Shown piece by piece: positions 38,344-46,886 of a stretch of 64,000 nucleotides of DNA; position 1 is the stretch's first letter; each line of letters opens with the position of its first letter. The position numbers and the translations under genes are program-made. Location: positions 21,983 through 85,982 of the forward strand of contig DASZRK010000049.1 of the NCBI GenBank assembly GCA_035549195.1, in the 5' to 3' direction. The DNA comes from a bacterium (GTDB lineage: Bacteria > Oederibacteriota > Muellerivitia > Muellerivitales > Muellerivitaceae). A model generated the notes under the pieces. It was given only the letters and a program-made list of their open reading frames with translations, searched no databases and was not told where the DNA came from.

Positions 38344-40278
38344 TTGGACCGTTATTCACCTTGGGGTTTCGTCGTTTTCGCGTTGTTAGCTTCCGGAGGA
38401 TCCTGGGCCGGGACCTCCCCCGTTAAAGGCGACATCAAGACCGACCATTTTGGGTACAGGCCCGGTGACACCAAGATCGCCTGCTTCACGGCCGACCCGG
38501 GCAAGCAGGTGGAAGTGCGTGACGCCCGTACCAACACCCTGGTCTTTTCCACCGGTACCATCACGGACAAGGGGACCGATGCCTCCACCCCGCCGATGTC
38601 CGGGGACCATGTCTGGTGGGTGGATTTCTCGGGCCTCACCCGACCCGGCACCTACCGCCTTCATTCCCCTTCCTTGGCGGAAAGTTCCTATGACTTCCGT
38701 GTTTCGGATTCCGTCTATCAGGGGCCCATGACCGCTTCCCTGAAGTGCCTCTACTACCAACGCTGCGGCACGCCCAAGACCAAGGCCTCGGGGGGCGTCT
38801 GGAACGATCCCATTCCCTGCCACCTCACCGACGCGGCCTGTACCGCCTTCTGCAGCGGCGCCCCTCCCTACGGCGATATGCATTACGGCACCCTGGACCT
38901 TTCCGGCGGATGGCATGACGCGGGCGACTACGAGAAAAAGATCGGCGCCGGCAAGGCCTGTGGCGTGGAGGAAACGGGCGACAACGGGGATGCCCTTTGG
39001 TACCTGCTGACCGCCTACGAACTTAATCCCGGACTTTTCCCGCCCCACCAATTGGACCTCCCCGAATCGGGCGGCAACCTGCCGGATCTCCTGAACCAGG
39101 CCAAGTGGGAACTGGATTGGTACCTGAAAATGCAGCGGCCCGACGGCCATGTGCTGGAAGGTGTCCATGTGGCCAACCTGGGGACCCTCGCCTCCCCTCC
39201 ATCGGCCGATACCACCGCCCGTGGCTACATGCCCCCCTGCTACGAGAGCGAGGCGGTGTTCGTCGCCGCCTGCGCCCACGCCGCGCGGGTCTTCGCTTCC
39301 CTGCCCGGGAGCGCCGCCTACGCCGGTACCCTGAAGCGGGCGGCCCTCAGGACATGGAACGCCTGGGTGCTGAAGTCGCCCGATCTGGACCCTCAGGCCT
39401 ACTCCTGGATGCCCTACAAGTCCTTCAAGCTATGGGCCGCGTCGGAAGTTTTCCGGATGGACCCTTCCCAGGGGGCGGCCCGGGACTACATCGACCATTC
39501 CACCGATTGGGATTCGGCTCAAGGCCAGCCGCCGCCCGGCTATGTGGGCTGGGCCTATTTCAACTACCTGCAGTCCCCCGGGGCCACGGTCTCGGTCACC
39601 CAGGCCATGGGTCATGCCCTCGGCCGCTTCGCGGATGACCTTTTCGCCCATGACGACCTCTACCGCTCCGGGATGGTGGATTGGATGTACAGTTGGGGCT
39701 CCAACCAGCACAAGGCGGACGCGGCCTTCGAGCTCTATCTGGCCGGCCGGCTGGGAACGACCGGGTCCCACACCCCGGCCCAATGTCTCTCCCACGCCGA
39801 GGACTTCCTGCACTATTTCCACGGCCTGAACCCGCTCAACATGGTCTACCTGACCAACACGGAATCCATGGGCGCCAAACATTGCCTCTGGCATGTCTTC
39901 CTCGTCTGGTTCGGGTCCTATTCCAACCCCGAGTGCCGTTCCAAGTTCATCGGCAAGCCCGCCTCGGTGGCCGATCCCCTCTACCCCTACGTCCCCACCG
40001 ACAACGAGACATCCATTGACGGTCCACCCCCCGGCTACATGCCCTGCGGCCCCACCTACCAGTATTTCCAGTTGGGAGGAAAGGACGTACCACCGAATGA
40101 CCCGGGGCCCGTCCAGGCCCCCTATGCCAAGGCCTACCGGGACTACAACCAAGGCAGCCAACCTTGGATCGTGAACGAAGCTGGCATCTCCACTGCGGCC
40201 GTTTACATGGCGCTGGCCTCGGTCTTTTCCGGTCCCACTCCCGCCGGGATCGCACCTATCCCGGGGAAAAAGCCTTGA
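38344..40278 (+). CDS. Secreted glycoside hydrolase family 9 enzyme
   Basis: 644 residues from a TTG at 38344, with GGGAGGG a few bases upstream; an in-frame ATG at 38260 lies before the promoter and cannot be used. Signal peptide (WGFVVFALLASGGSWAG), then an N-terminal Ig-like CelD_N domain (about 25-125), then the (alpha/alpha)6 catalytic domain. GGWHDAGDY at about 188-196 holds the catalytic base Asp pair and NEAGISTAAVYMALAS near the end holds the acid Glu (about 612). Typical activity is endo-beta-1,4-glucanase or exo-glucosaminidase-like cleavage. No dockerin or CBM is attached; the co-regulated secreted proteins might supply binding. Confidence 0.88.
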   Translation: MDRYSPWGFVVFALLASGGSWAGTSPVKGDIKTDHFGYRPGDTKIACFTADPGKQVEVRDARTNTLVFSTGTITDKGTDASTPPMSGDHVWWVDFSGLTRPGTYRLHSPSLAESSYDFRVSDSVYQGPMTASLKCLYYQRCGTPKTKASGGVWNDPIPCHLTDAACTAFCSGAPPYGDMHYGTLDLSGGWHDAGDYEKKIGAGKACGVEETGDNGDALWYLLTAYELNPGLFPPHQLDLPESGGNLPDLLNQAKWELDWYLKMQRPDGHVLEGVHVANLGTLASPPSADTTARGYMPPCYESEAVFVAACAHAARVFASLPGSAAYAGTLKRAALRTWNAWVLKSPDLDPQAYSWMPYKSFKLWAASEVFRMDPSQGAARDYIDHSTDWDSAQGQPPPGYVGWAYFNYLQSPGATVSVTQAMGHALGRFADDLFAHDDLYRSGMVDWMYSWGSNQHKADAAFELYLAGRLGTTGSHTPAQCLSHAEDFLHYFHGLNPLNMVYLTNTESMGAKHCLWHVFLVWFGSYSNPECRSKFIGKPASVADPLYPYVPTDNETSIDGPPPGYMPCGPTYQYFQLGGKDVPPNDPGPVQAPYAKAYRDYNQGSQPWIVNEAGISTAAVYMALASVFSGPTPAGIAPIPGKKP

Positions 40279-40328
40279 GCCATCCATTTCCGATCTAAGG
40301 AAGCCGTCTCAAAACCGGACCCCGCCCT

Positions 40329-41126
40329 TCAACGCCCCCTCGTCCCGCCCAAGCCGGCCAGGTATTTCACGGCGGCCTTTTCGGCCGCATCCCTCTTTTC
40401 GAGTCCTGGGTACTCCAAAGCCTTCCGCCATTTACGATAGAGCGTGACCGTGGCCAAAAGGGCTTTCCGGCAGGAACGGCGGTCGTGCCCCGCCAAAGTG
40501 TTCCGGAATTCAGGAAGGGCTTCCGGCACCAACGACTCCAGGCGTCGGACCCCCGTGGCAGCTAGTCCCCTTTGTTCAAAAAGGAGGGGCCCCAAGACCC
40601 TTGAACGCAGGAAGGCGAGGGCGTCCAGGGCCTCGAACAACTCCCCCCGTCCGATCTTCGAGGTGATGTAATGGACCCAGACCCAAAAACGGTCCTCGAT
40701 CCATTGCAGATCGGGGTGGACCGGCGAAGGAGGAATATCGAGGATCGCCCGGCGGAGCTTCCCTTCCCGTTCCCAAAGCACCTCCGGATCCTCGATGCGG
40801 GCCGCGAAGCCCTCCAAGGTCACGAACTTGAGATCCACGTGGAGCAGGGGGGCGTCATAGAGGCAGATGATCAGTCGGGGCTCACCCACATGTTCCCCGG
40901 TAAAACCCGAAAGGAGCTTCCCGAGCCTGCCCGCGATCTTCAGCCGATCCCTCATCAGGCGGTCATAGGACCGCTCCTTCCCGACCACGACCAAGTCCAG
41001 GTCGGAGAATTCATCCATCTTCCCGGTGAGCCAGGAACCCCCGACCGCCACGCCGAGGACGTGCGGATCCTTTTTCAGGACCCGCAGGGCCCGGGCGATG
41101 AATGTCTTGTGGGATTCCTGCGGCAT
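40329..41126 (-). CDS. Nucleotidyltransferase-domain protein (aminoglycoside adenylyltransferase-like)
   Basis: 265 residues. GGSWLTGKMDEFSDLDLVVVG (about 29-49) is the GS...DxD active site of Pol-beta-type nucleotidyltransferases, and the helical C-terminal domain resembles AadK/streptomycin adenylyltransferases. It may transfer an adenylyl group to a small molecule; whether it confers resistance is unknown. The ATG follows the amidohydrolase stop by 47 bases. Last gene of a likely def-fmt-rsmB-amidohydrolase run. Confidence 0.72.
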   Translation of the reverse strand: MPQESHKTFIARALRVLKKDPHVLGVAVGGSWLTGKMDEFSDLDLVVVGKERSYDRLMRDRLKIAGRLGKLLSGFTGEHVGEPRLIICLYDAPLLHVDLKFVTLEGFAARIEDPEVLWEREGKLRRAILDIPPSPVHPDLQWIEDRFWVWVHYITSKIGRGELFEALDALAFLRSRVLGPLLFEQRGLAATGVRRLESLVPEALPEFRNTLAGHDRRSCRKALLATVTLYRKWRKALEYPGLEKRDAAEKAAVKYLAGLGGTRGR

Positions 41127-41173
41127 TGGGATCCTCCCTGGCGATCATCGCAAAGGGATCAAGTGGCCCTTGC

Positions 41174-42739
41174 TCAGGGCGTGTTGCTGCGTCTCAAGGC
41201 TTTCCCCGGGAAGCGCCCCGAGAAGCCGCCCTTGGCGTCATAGACCAACTGGCCATTGACCAGGACCATCTTGATGCCCGAAGGCGCCTGCCAGGATTCG
41301 ACCGCGGTCGCGTTGTCATGGATGGTCTTGGGGTCGAATACCACCACATCCCCCCAATTCCCTTCCCGCAAGGATCCCCGGTCCCTCAAGCCCATGATGG
41401 AGGCCGGTTCGGAGGTCAGGCGCTTGATGGCTTCCGAGAGCCGGATGACCCGCTTGTCCCGCACGTAGGTGCCCAGGAGCCTGGGAAAAGCCCCCACATC
41501 CCGTGGATGGGGGATATCGGTGGAGGAGTCGGACCCAAAGAGGATGAAGGGCGCCTGGATCTTCTTGATGAGCCCCTCTTCCGATAACCCGTGGTAGCAG
41601 ATCTTCACGTACTCGCCGTTCTCGATGAGCAGGGCCAGGACCGCTTGTTCCTCGGTGATCTTGCGCTGTTTGGCCAGGTCGGCAATGGTCTTGCCCAGGA
41701 AGGTCTTGAAGGATCGCGACTTGACCCGTGTGATCTCCACTTTGTCCCCGCCCCCGTATTCCTGGAGACGCTTGTGGATCTGGGCCAGGATGTCGGTGGT
41801 CTGCCCGTTGCTCCAGTAATAACCCATATTGGCGGCGGTGGGTTTGAGGTAAAGGAACTGGTAAAGGGGGATCTGCACTTCGTTGCCCCAGAAGTCATAG
41901 GGGTAGACCGTGGCATAGACCGAGCGCCCCTCTTCCTGGGCGTCCTCCAGCAGGCGCAGACCGCTCTCGGTCTGGTCCCAGTTGCTGGGGAGCTTGAACA
42001 ACAAGTGCTGGATGACGACCGGGACCTTGGCCGTTTCCCCCACGTGCAGGGCTTCCTGGATGGCCCCCAGGACATCCCAACGATAATTCCGAATATGGGT
42101 GTAATAGGCCGCGTGGGGGAACTGGGTCAGGACCGAAGCCAGGTCCTCCAATTCTGCCGGTTGGCACCATTCACCGGGTTCATATCCCAACCCGCTGGAA
42201 AGCCCGAAGGCCCCGGCCTGGAGGGCGCCTTGCAGAAAAAGCCGCATGGTGGCCATTTCCTGGGGTGGAGCGGGTTTACGGCGGTTCTTCCTCACGAACC
42301 ATTCCCGCAAGCTCCCCTGGCCGATCAGGGTCCCCACATTGACCATGCCGGGATAGCGCTGGAATTTCTTGAGGTTCTTGTCCACGTCCAGGACGGAGAA
42401 ACCACAGTTCCCCACCAATCCGGAGGTGACCCCCTCCCGGATGGCGTGTTCCTGGGCCAGGCGGGTCCACATCAGGTCGTTATGGCAGAGCAGGTCGATG
42501 AACCCCGGCGCGATGACCAGCCCGGTGGCGTCCACCACCTTGTCGGCCTTGAGCCCCGCCAGGTGCCCCATTTTTGCGATCCTGCCGCCCGAAATGGCCA
42601 GATCCCCGGTGTAAGGAGGCAACCCGGACCCATCAACGATCAGGCCGTTCTTGAGCAGGAGGTCGTAATGCGATTCTTCGGCTTGGGCCACCAGCATTCC
42701 GCTGAAAAGAAGGACCAGGACCGTGAGAACGCGTTTCAT
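41174..42739 (-). CDS. Exported D-aminoacylase-like amidohydrolase
   Basis: 521 residues. Signal peptide MKRVLTVLVLLFSGMLVAQA, then the amidohydrolase fold of the N-acyl-D-amino-acid deacylase group: Cys112 in VGNCGFS, His in YYTHIRNYRW, His in QHLLFK and Asp in FGSDSSTD...HPRDVGAFPRLLGTYVRD are all placed as in D-aminoacylase. The usual HxH after the first strand reads LLCHND here, with Leu84 for the first His. That His binds a second, weak metal in D-aminoacylase, so activity may persist. Periplasmic location suggests recycling of D-amino acids from peptidoglycan. Starts 5 bases after rsmB. Confidence 0.83.
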   Translation of the reverse strand: MKRVLTVLVLLFSGMLVAQAEESHYDLLLKNGLIVDGSGLPPYTGDLAISGGRIAKMGHLAGLKADKVVDATGLVIAPGFIDLLCHNDLMWTRLAQEHAIREGVTSGLVGNCGFSVLDVDKNLKKFQRYPGMVNVGTLIGQGSLREWFVRKNRRKPAPPQEMATMRLFLQGALQAGAFGLSSGLGYEPGEWCQPAELEDLASVLTQFPHAAYYTHIRNYRWDVLGAIQEALHVGETAKVPVVIQHLLFKLPSNWDQTESGLRLLEDAQEEGRSVYATVYPYDFWGNEVQIPLYQFLYLKPTAANMGYYWSNGQTTDILAQIHKRLQEYGGGDKVEITRVKSRSFKTFLGKTIADLAKQRKITEEQAVLALLIENGEYVKICYHGLSEEGLIKKIQAPFILFGSDSSTDIPHPRDVGAFPRLLGTYVRDKRVIRLSEAIKRLTSEPASIMGLRDRGSLREGNWGDVVVFDPKTIHDNATAVESWQAPSGIKMVLVNGQLVYDAKGGFSGRFPGKALRRSNTP

Positions 42740-42743
42740 GGCT

Positions 42744-45212
42744 TCAACCTTTTACCAACACCGCTAAGAACCCCCCGTCATGCTCGTTGGTCGGCAGGAA
42801 GGTGATGCCGAACTCATCCTTCGAGACCGAGGATGAACTACCGGGAAGCGCCGGGGTCGCCACGCTCCAGCCTGGGTGTTTGGCCAGGAAGTCCTGGACC
42901 ACCTTCTGGTTCTCTTCCTCTTCCAGGGAACAGGTGCTATAGACCAAATGGCCCTTGGGATAGAGATGGCCCTCGACCTCTTCCAGGATGCCCAATTGTT
43001 CCGGGGCGTGGGCCAGGATGTCCCGGGGCGCCAACTTCCAGCGCAGGTCCGCGCGACGGGAAAGGACCCCGGTCCCCGAACAGGGCGCGTCCACCCAGAT
43101 CAGGTCGAATTTCTGGGCCGGGGGAAGTTTCTGGATATCCCCGTCATGGACCTGCACCTGCTTCAAGCCCGTGCGGCCCAAGTTCTCGCCCAACTTCTTT
43201 CGGCGCTCGGCCGAGGAATCGGTCGCCATGACCTGGCCCTTTTCGCCCAGTTTCCAGGCGAGACCCACGGTCTTGCCTCCGGGAGCGGAGCAGACGTCCC
43301 AAGCCCGCATTCCCTCGGAAAGGGGCAAAAGCTCCAGCATGGCCTGGGGCACCCAGTCCTGCACGATCCAGTCCCCTTGTTTGAAGCTTTCCCCGCTGAA
43401 CAACCCGCCTTCATGGCTCTTGAGGCTGAAGGTGCGCGAAGGCCACACCATGGGTTGGACCTGCACCCCTTGGGCTTCCAGGTCCTTCGGGACCTTTTCT
43501 TCCAGGCCCGGCTTCACATGGAGATAGACCAAGTGGGGTTTGTTGTCGGCCTCGAGAATGGCCTCGGCCTTCTCCTGTCCATACTGGGCCACCCAGCGTT
43601 TGACCATCCAGGTCGGATGGGACGTTTTGATGGCCAAGGCATCCATTTCACTGTCACCCTTGACCTCGAAGGACGCCCTTTTCAACTCGGCATTACGGAG
43701 CACCGCGTTCACGAACCCGCTCAAGGCCTCTTGGCCGCCCTGCTTGGCGAGGGTCACGGACTCATCGACCGCCGCGTGGGCCGGCACCCGGTCGAGGAAC
43801 ATCAATTGATAAAGCCCCAAGCGCAGGCAGATCTTCACTTCATGGGGCAATTTGTCGAAAGGCGACTGGCACAAACCGTTCAGGTGGTAGTCGAGCAACC
43901 GTTTTTGCCGGGTACAGCCATAGACCAGTTCCCGGAACAGGGCCATATCCTCGGAGATCAGGTTCTTGGGGCCCTCGAGGACATCCGCGATCTTGGCGCC
44001 GTTCTCGATGGCATAAAGGGCCTTGGCGGCCGCAAAACGGGATGGAGAGGCCTTTTCCCCACGGGGAGCCTGCTCCGGCCTGTTTCCGGAACGATCGTCC
44101 CGATAGGGAGGCCGGTCGCCCGGTTTTCCGGAACGAAAGAATTTCTTCCCTTCCGGCCGGGGACCTTTGTCGAACCGCGGCCGGTCATTCCTTGGGAAAC
44201 GAGGCCGGTCCCCTCCTTGGAAACGGGGACGGTCGCTTTTCTGGAAGTGCGGCCGATCACCGCCATGAGGGCGGTCACTTGGACCTTCCGAACGGAAAGA
44301 CGGACGCGGACCGTCTTTTTGGAACCGGGGTCTGTCATGCTTCTGGAACCGAGGACGGTCGCCACCACCGAAACGAGGCCGGTCCCCTCCTTGGAAACGG
44401 GGACGGTCGCCTTTCTGGAAGTGAGGCCGGTCACCGCCATGAGGGCGGTCACTTGGACCTTCCGAACGGAAAGGCGGACGCGGACCGTTTTTTTGGAAAC
44501 GGGGTCTGTCATGTTTCCGGAACCGAGGGCGGTCGCCACCACCGAAACGGGGACGGTCGTTCTTCTGGAAGTGAGGCCGGTCCCCCCCATGAGGGCGGTC
44601 ACTTTGGCCCTCCGAACGGAAAGGCGGACGTGGACCATCTTTTGGGAACCGGGGTCCGTCATGCTTCTGGAACCGAGGACGGTCGCCACCACCGAAACGG
44701 GGACGATCGTTCTTCTGGAAATGAGGTCGGTCGCCGCCATGAGGACGGTCACCGCCTCCGAAGCGGGGACGGTCCCCTGGTTTGCCGGGACGAAAAGGCC
44801 GACGGGGCTTGAAGTCCTTTCGGAAAGGCCGCTTATCGCCCGGCCCGCCCATGGAGGAGCCGGAGGTTGAAGCATCAGGAACGCCGGAAGGTTGCCCCTC
44901 GGGCCGGGGCGAAAAAGGTTTTTTATCAAAGGACCTAGGACCGTCCTTGGGACGAAAAGGCTTCTTCCCAAAGGGTTTTCCGCCGCCCTTGGGTCGAAAA
45001 GGCCTATCACCGAACTGCTTCCCTTCCCCCTTGGGGCGGAAGGGTCTGTCCCCAAAAGATTTGCCCCCGCTCTTGGAACGGAACGGCTTTTTCCCGAAGG
45101 AATTTCCCTTTCGGTGCCCGTCAAAGGATTTTTTCTTTTTGGGATCGAACTTGCCGGGCTTGCCACCGGACGGCTTATCACCACCCTGGGGATCTTGAGG
45201 TTGGTCGGTCAT
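42744..45212 (-). CDS. rsmB: 16S rRNA m5C967 methyltransferase with repeat-rich N-terminus
   Basis: 822 residues, almost twice the family's usual 430-450. Residues about 392-822 are a complete RsmB: a NusB-like helical domain (400-520), SAM-binding VCSAPGGKT (640-648), DAPCSGTG (Cys711) and YSTCSLEEEEN with the catalytic Cys761. Residues 1-390 are a basic, disordered tract of repeated FGDRPFRPK and DRPRF/DRPHF units. The ATG overlaps the fmt stop as ATGA, so the repeat tract is within the operon reading frame and there is no better start between it and the enzyme. The tail probably binds RNA or promotes condensation, like RGG-type tails of DEAD-box helicases. Confidence 0.88.
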   Translation of the reverse strand: MTDQPQDPQGGDKPSGGKPGKFDPKKKKSFDGHRKGNSFGKKPFRSKSGGKSFGDRPFRPKGEGKQFGDRPFRPKGGGKPFGKKPFRPKDGPRSFDKKPFSPRPEGQPSGVPDASTSGSSMGGPGDKRPFRKDFKPRRPFRPGKPGDRPRFGGGDRPHGGDRPHFQKNDRPRFGGGDRPRFQKHDGPRFPKDGPRPPFRSEGQSDRPHGGDRPHFQKNDRPRFGGGDRPRFRKHDRPRFQKNGPRPPFRSEGPSDRPHGGDRPHFQKGDRPRFQGGDRPRFGGGDRPRFQKHDRPRFQKDGPRPSFRSEGPSDRPHGGDRPHFQKSDRPRFQGGDRPRFPRNDRPRFDKGPRPEGKKFFRSGKPGDRPPYRDDRSGNRPEQAPRGEKASPSRFAAAKALYAIENGAKIADVLEGPKNLISEDMALFRELVYGCTRQKRLLDYHLNGLCQSPFDKLPHEVKICLRLGLYQLMFLDRVPAHAAVDESVTLAKQGGQEALSGFVNAVLRNAELKRASFEVKGDSEMDALAIKTSHPTWMVKRWVAQYGQEKAEAILEADNKPHLVYLHVKPGLEEKVPKDLEAQGVQVQPMVWPSRTFSLKSHEGGLFSGESFKQGDWIVQDWVPQAMLELLPLSEGMRAWDVCSAPGGKTVGLAWKLGEKGQVMATDSSAERRKKLGENLGRTGLKQVQVHDGDIQKLPPAQKFDLIWVDAPCSGTGVLSRRADLRWKLAPRDILAHAPEQLGILEEVEGHLYPKGHLVYSTCSLEEEENQKVVQDFLAKHPGWSVATPALPGSSSSVSKDEFGITFLPTNEHDGGFLAVLVKG
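44277..44750 (-). repeat. Tandem repeats in the rsmB N-terminal region
   Basis: Three consecutive units of 150, 150 and 174 bases (aa 155-204, 205-254, 255-312), each encoding DRPHGGDRPHFQK..DRPRF followed by GPRPxFRSEG, with a partial fourth unit after 44277. The third unit has an extra QGGDRPRF. Length differences are multiples of three, consistent with repeat expansion under frame selection. Confidence 0.85.
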
Positions 45213-46147
45213 GAGAGTTTTTCGCCTACTTTAAAATCAGGATGGCCCAGGGTGAAATCAAAAGCGGGCATTCTTTTTTTCCCCGGCGGCTGGATGGACA
45301 GCAAACGCACCGACTGGGATCCGGCACCGACCAATACGCCTTCCTTCGAGACTTCCAGCACTTCCCCACCTGGCCCTTTGCGGTCCACCACTTGGGCCTG
45401 GTGTACTTTGATCTCCATCCCCTTCCAAGCGGTCTCGGCCACCGGCCAAGGACTCAACCCCCGCACCCGGTTGTGGATGCGGGACGCCGGCCATCCCCAA
45501 TCCAACTTGCAGAACTCCCGTTGGATGGAGGGCGCGTAGGTGGCTTGGGTTGGGTCCTGGGGCACCCGGGGGGCCTTCCCCGTCTCCAGTAGCTTCAAAG
45601 CCTCCAAGAGGCCCTCCGCCCCGATCCGGGCCAGGCGATCGTGCACTTCCCCGGTGTTTTCCTCGGGCCCAATGGGCGTTTTTTTGATGAGCAGGATATC
45701 CCCTTCATCCATCTTTTCGTTCATATACATGAGGGTCACGCCCGTTTCGGCCTCCCCATTGAGGATCGCGTAGTGGATCGGGGCCGCCCCCCGGTACTTG
45801 GGGAGGATGGATCCATGGATGTTCAAACAAGCGGTCTTGGGCAGTTGGAGGACGGAAGAAGGCAATATCTGTCCATAGGCTGCCACAACCGCCAGGTCCG
45901 CTCCGACTTTCCGCAGGGTCTCGACAGCCTCCGGGTTCCGTACCTTCTCCGGTTGGAAGACCGTCAGGCCCAGCTTCAGGGCCGCCTGCTTGACCGGGGA
46001 GGGTTTCAGGTCCAGCCCCCGCCCGGCCGGACGGTCGGGCTGGGTCACCACTAGGGCGACCGGATAACCCGCCCCATGGAGGGCCTCCAGGGCCGGCACG
46101 GCGAATTCGGACGTGCCCATGAACAGGATCTTGAAAGGAGAAGACAC
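45209..46147 (-). CDS. fmt: Methionyl-tRNA formyltransferase
   Basis: 312 residues. N-terminal FMGTSEFAVPALEAL and SILPKYRGAAPIHYAILNGEAETGVTLM, holding the formyl-folate site, identify Fmt; the C-terminal OB-like domain has RGLSPWP. Formylates initiator Met-tRNA using 10-formyl-THF. I prefer the GTG at 46147 (GGGGTG 6 bases upstream), which places MSSPFKILFMGT at the start as usual; a GTG at 46177 would add ten residues and lies in the intergenic repeat. Same direction as def and overlapping rsmB, the common def-fmt-rsmB order. Confidence 0.93.
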   Translation of the reverse strand: MSSPFKILFMGTSEFAVPALEALHGAGYPVALVVTQPDRPAGRGLDLKPSPVKQAALKLGLTVFQPEKVRNPEAVETLRKVGADLAVVAAYGQILPSSVLQLPKTACLNIHGSILPKYRGAAPIHYAILNGEAETGVTLMYMNEKMDEGDILLIKKTPIGPEENTGEVHDRLARIGAEGLLEALKLLETGKAPRVPQDPTQATYAPSIQREFCKLDWGWPASRIHNRVRGLSPWPVAETAWKGMEIKVHQAQVVDRKGPGGEVLEVSKEGVLVGAGSQSVRLLSIQPPGKKRMPAFDFTLGHPDFKVGEKLS

Positions 46148-46171
46148 CGGACACCCCAAAAATGAAAATTT

Positions 46172-46277
46172 CGCCACAGATTAACACAGATAAACACCGA
46201 TAAAGGCCTTATTCCCTGGGTAAGCCAGGGCAAAAGACGACTTCCCCATCTGTGTTCATCGGAGTTCGTCGGTGGCC
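46172..46277. repeat. Imperfect inverted repeat, CACAGATTAACACAGATAAA type
   Basis: Left arm 46172-46206 and right arm 46248-46277 are related in inverted orientation (about three quarters of positions match), separated by about 40 bases. The unit resembles a short dispersed intergenic sequence I recall from many environmental bacterial genomes. It fills the def-fmt gap. Confidence 0.6.
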
Positions 46278-46287
46278 GAATGGACTT

Positions 46288-46815
46288 TTAAAGGCGGGAA
46301 GCTTCTTGGTAGTCCTTCTTCAACTGGTCGAGTTGTTTCTTGAGGAACATGCGCTTGACCGCCGGGACCTTCTGGATGAAGAGCTGGCCGTCCATGTGGT
46401 CGATCTCGTGGAGCACACAACGGGCCAAGAGGCCCTCGAACTCGCCGATCTGTTCCTTACCCTCGATGTCCTGGAACTTCACCTTCACCTTGAAGGAACG
46501 TTCGACCTCTTCCCGGACATCCGGGATGGAAAGGCAGCCTTCCTCGGTGGTCTCCGACCCTTCCTCCCCGAGGACCTCGGGATTGAAGACCGCCAGGGCC
46601 TCGCCCTTCTCTTCCTTGTCGTAATCCACATCCATGACCATCATGCGGATGGGTTCCCCGATCTGGATGGCGGCCAAGCCTACCCCATGGGCGTCCCGCA
46701 TGGTCTCGGTCATGTCCTGGACCAATTGGCGCATTTCGGGGGTACCGAATTTCGTGACCGGCTTGCTCTTGAGCTTCAAGCGGGGATCAGGATAAAGGAC
46801 GATAGGGCGGAGCAA
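46288..46815 (-). CDS. def: Peptide deformylase
   Basis: 175 residues with all three motifs: GVGLAAIQIG, EGCLSIP (Cys metal ligand) and HEIDHMDGQLF (two His ligands and catalytic Glu). Removes the N-formyl group from nascent proteins. The start is a TTG with GAGGTG upstream. The promoter lies directly before, and fmt follows after the repeat, so this begins the def-fmt-rsmB transcript. A Glu/Lys-rich C-terminal helix is longer than in E. coli. Confidence 0.95.
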   Translation of the reverse strand: MLRPIVLYPDPRLKLKSKPVTKFGTPEMRQLVQDMTETMRDAHGVGLAAIQIGEPIRMMVMDVDYDKEEKGEALAVFNPEVLGEEGSETTEEGCLSIPDVREEVERSFKVKVKFQDIEGKEQIGEFEGLLARCVLHEIDHMDGQLFIQKVPAVKRMFLKKQLDQLKKDYQEASRL

Positions 46816-46844
46816 CGAACACCTCGTGGTTGTTTCTTGTTGGA

Positions 46845-46874
46845 ATTATAGGCACTTTTTCGGCCGTTTCTCAA
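46845..46874 (-). promoter_or_regulatory. Promoter of def
   Basis: Minus-strand TTGAGA (46869-46874), 18 bases, perfect TATAAT (46845-46850), about 30 bases upstream of the TTG start. Confidence 0.65.
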
Positions 46875-46886
46875 GGCGAGGGCCCC

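Noticed and set aside
44277..44750. Regular repeats resembling a CRISPR array
   Set aside because: The units are 150-174 bases, in frame, encode similar peptides and have no unique spacers; no cas genes are nearby.
42876..44870. 664-residue open frame antisense to rsmB, plus long frames at 44042-44812 (plus) and 43958-45184 (minus)
   Set aside because: They mirror the repeat-rich, GC-rich rsmB sequence, with no ribosome site or recognisable domains. RsmB motifs are in the chosen frame.
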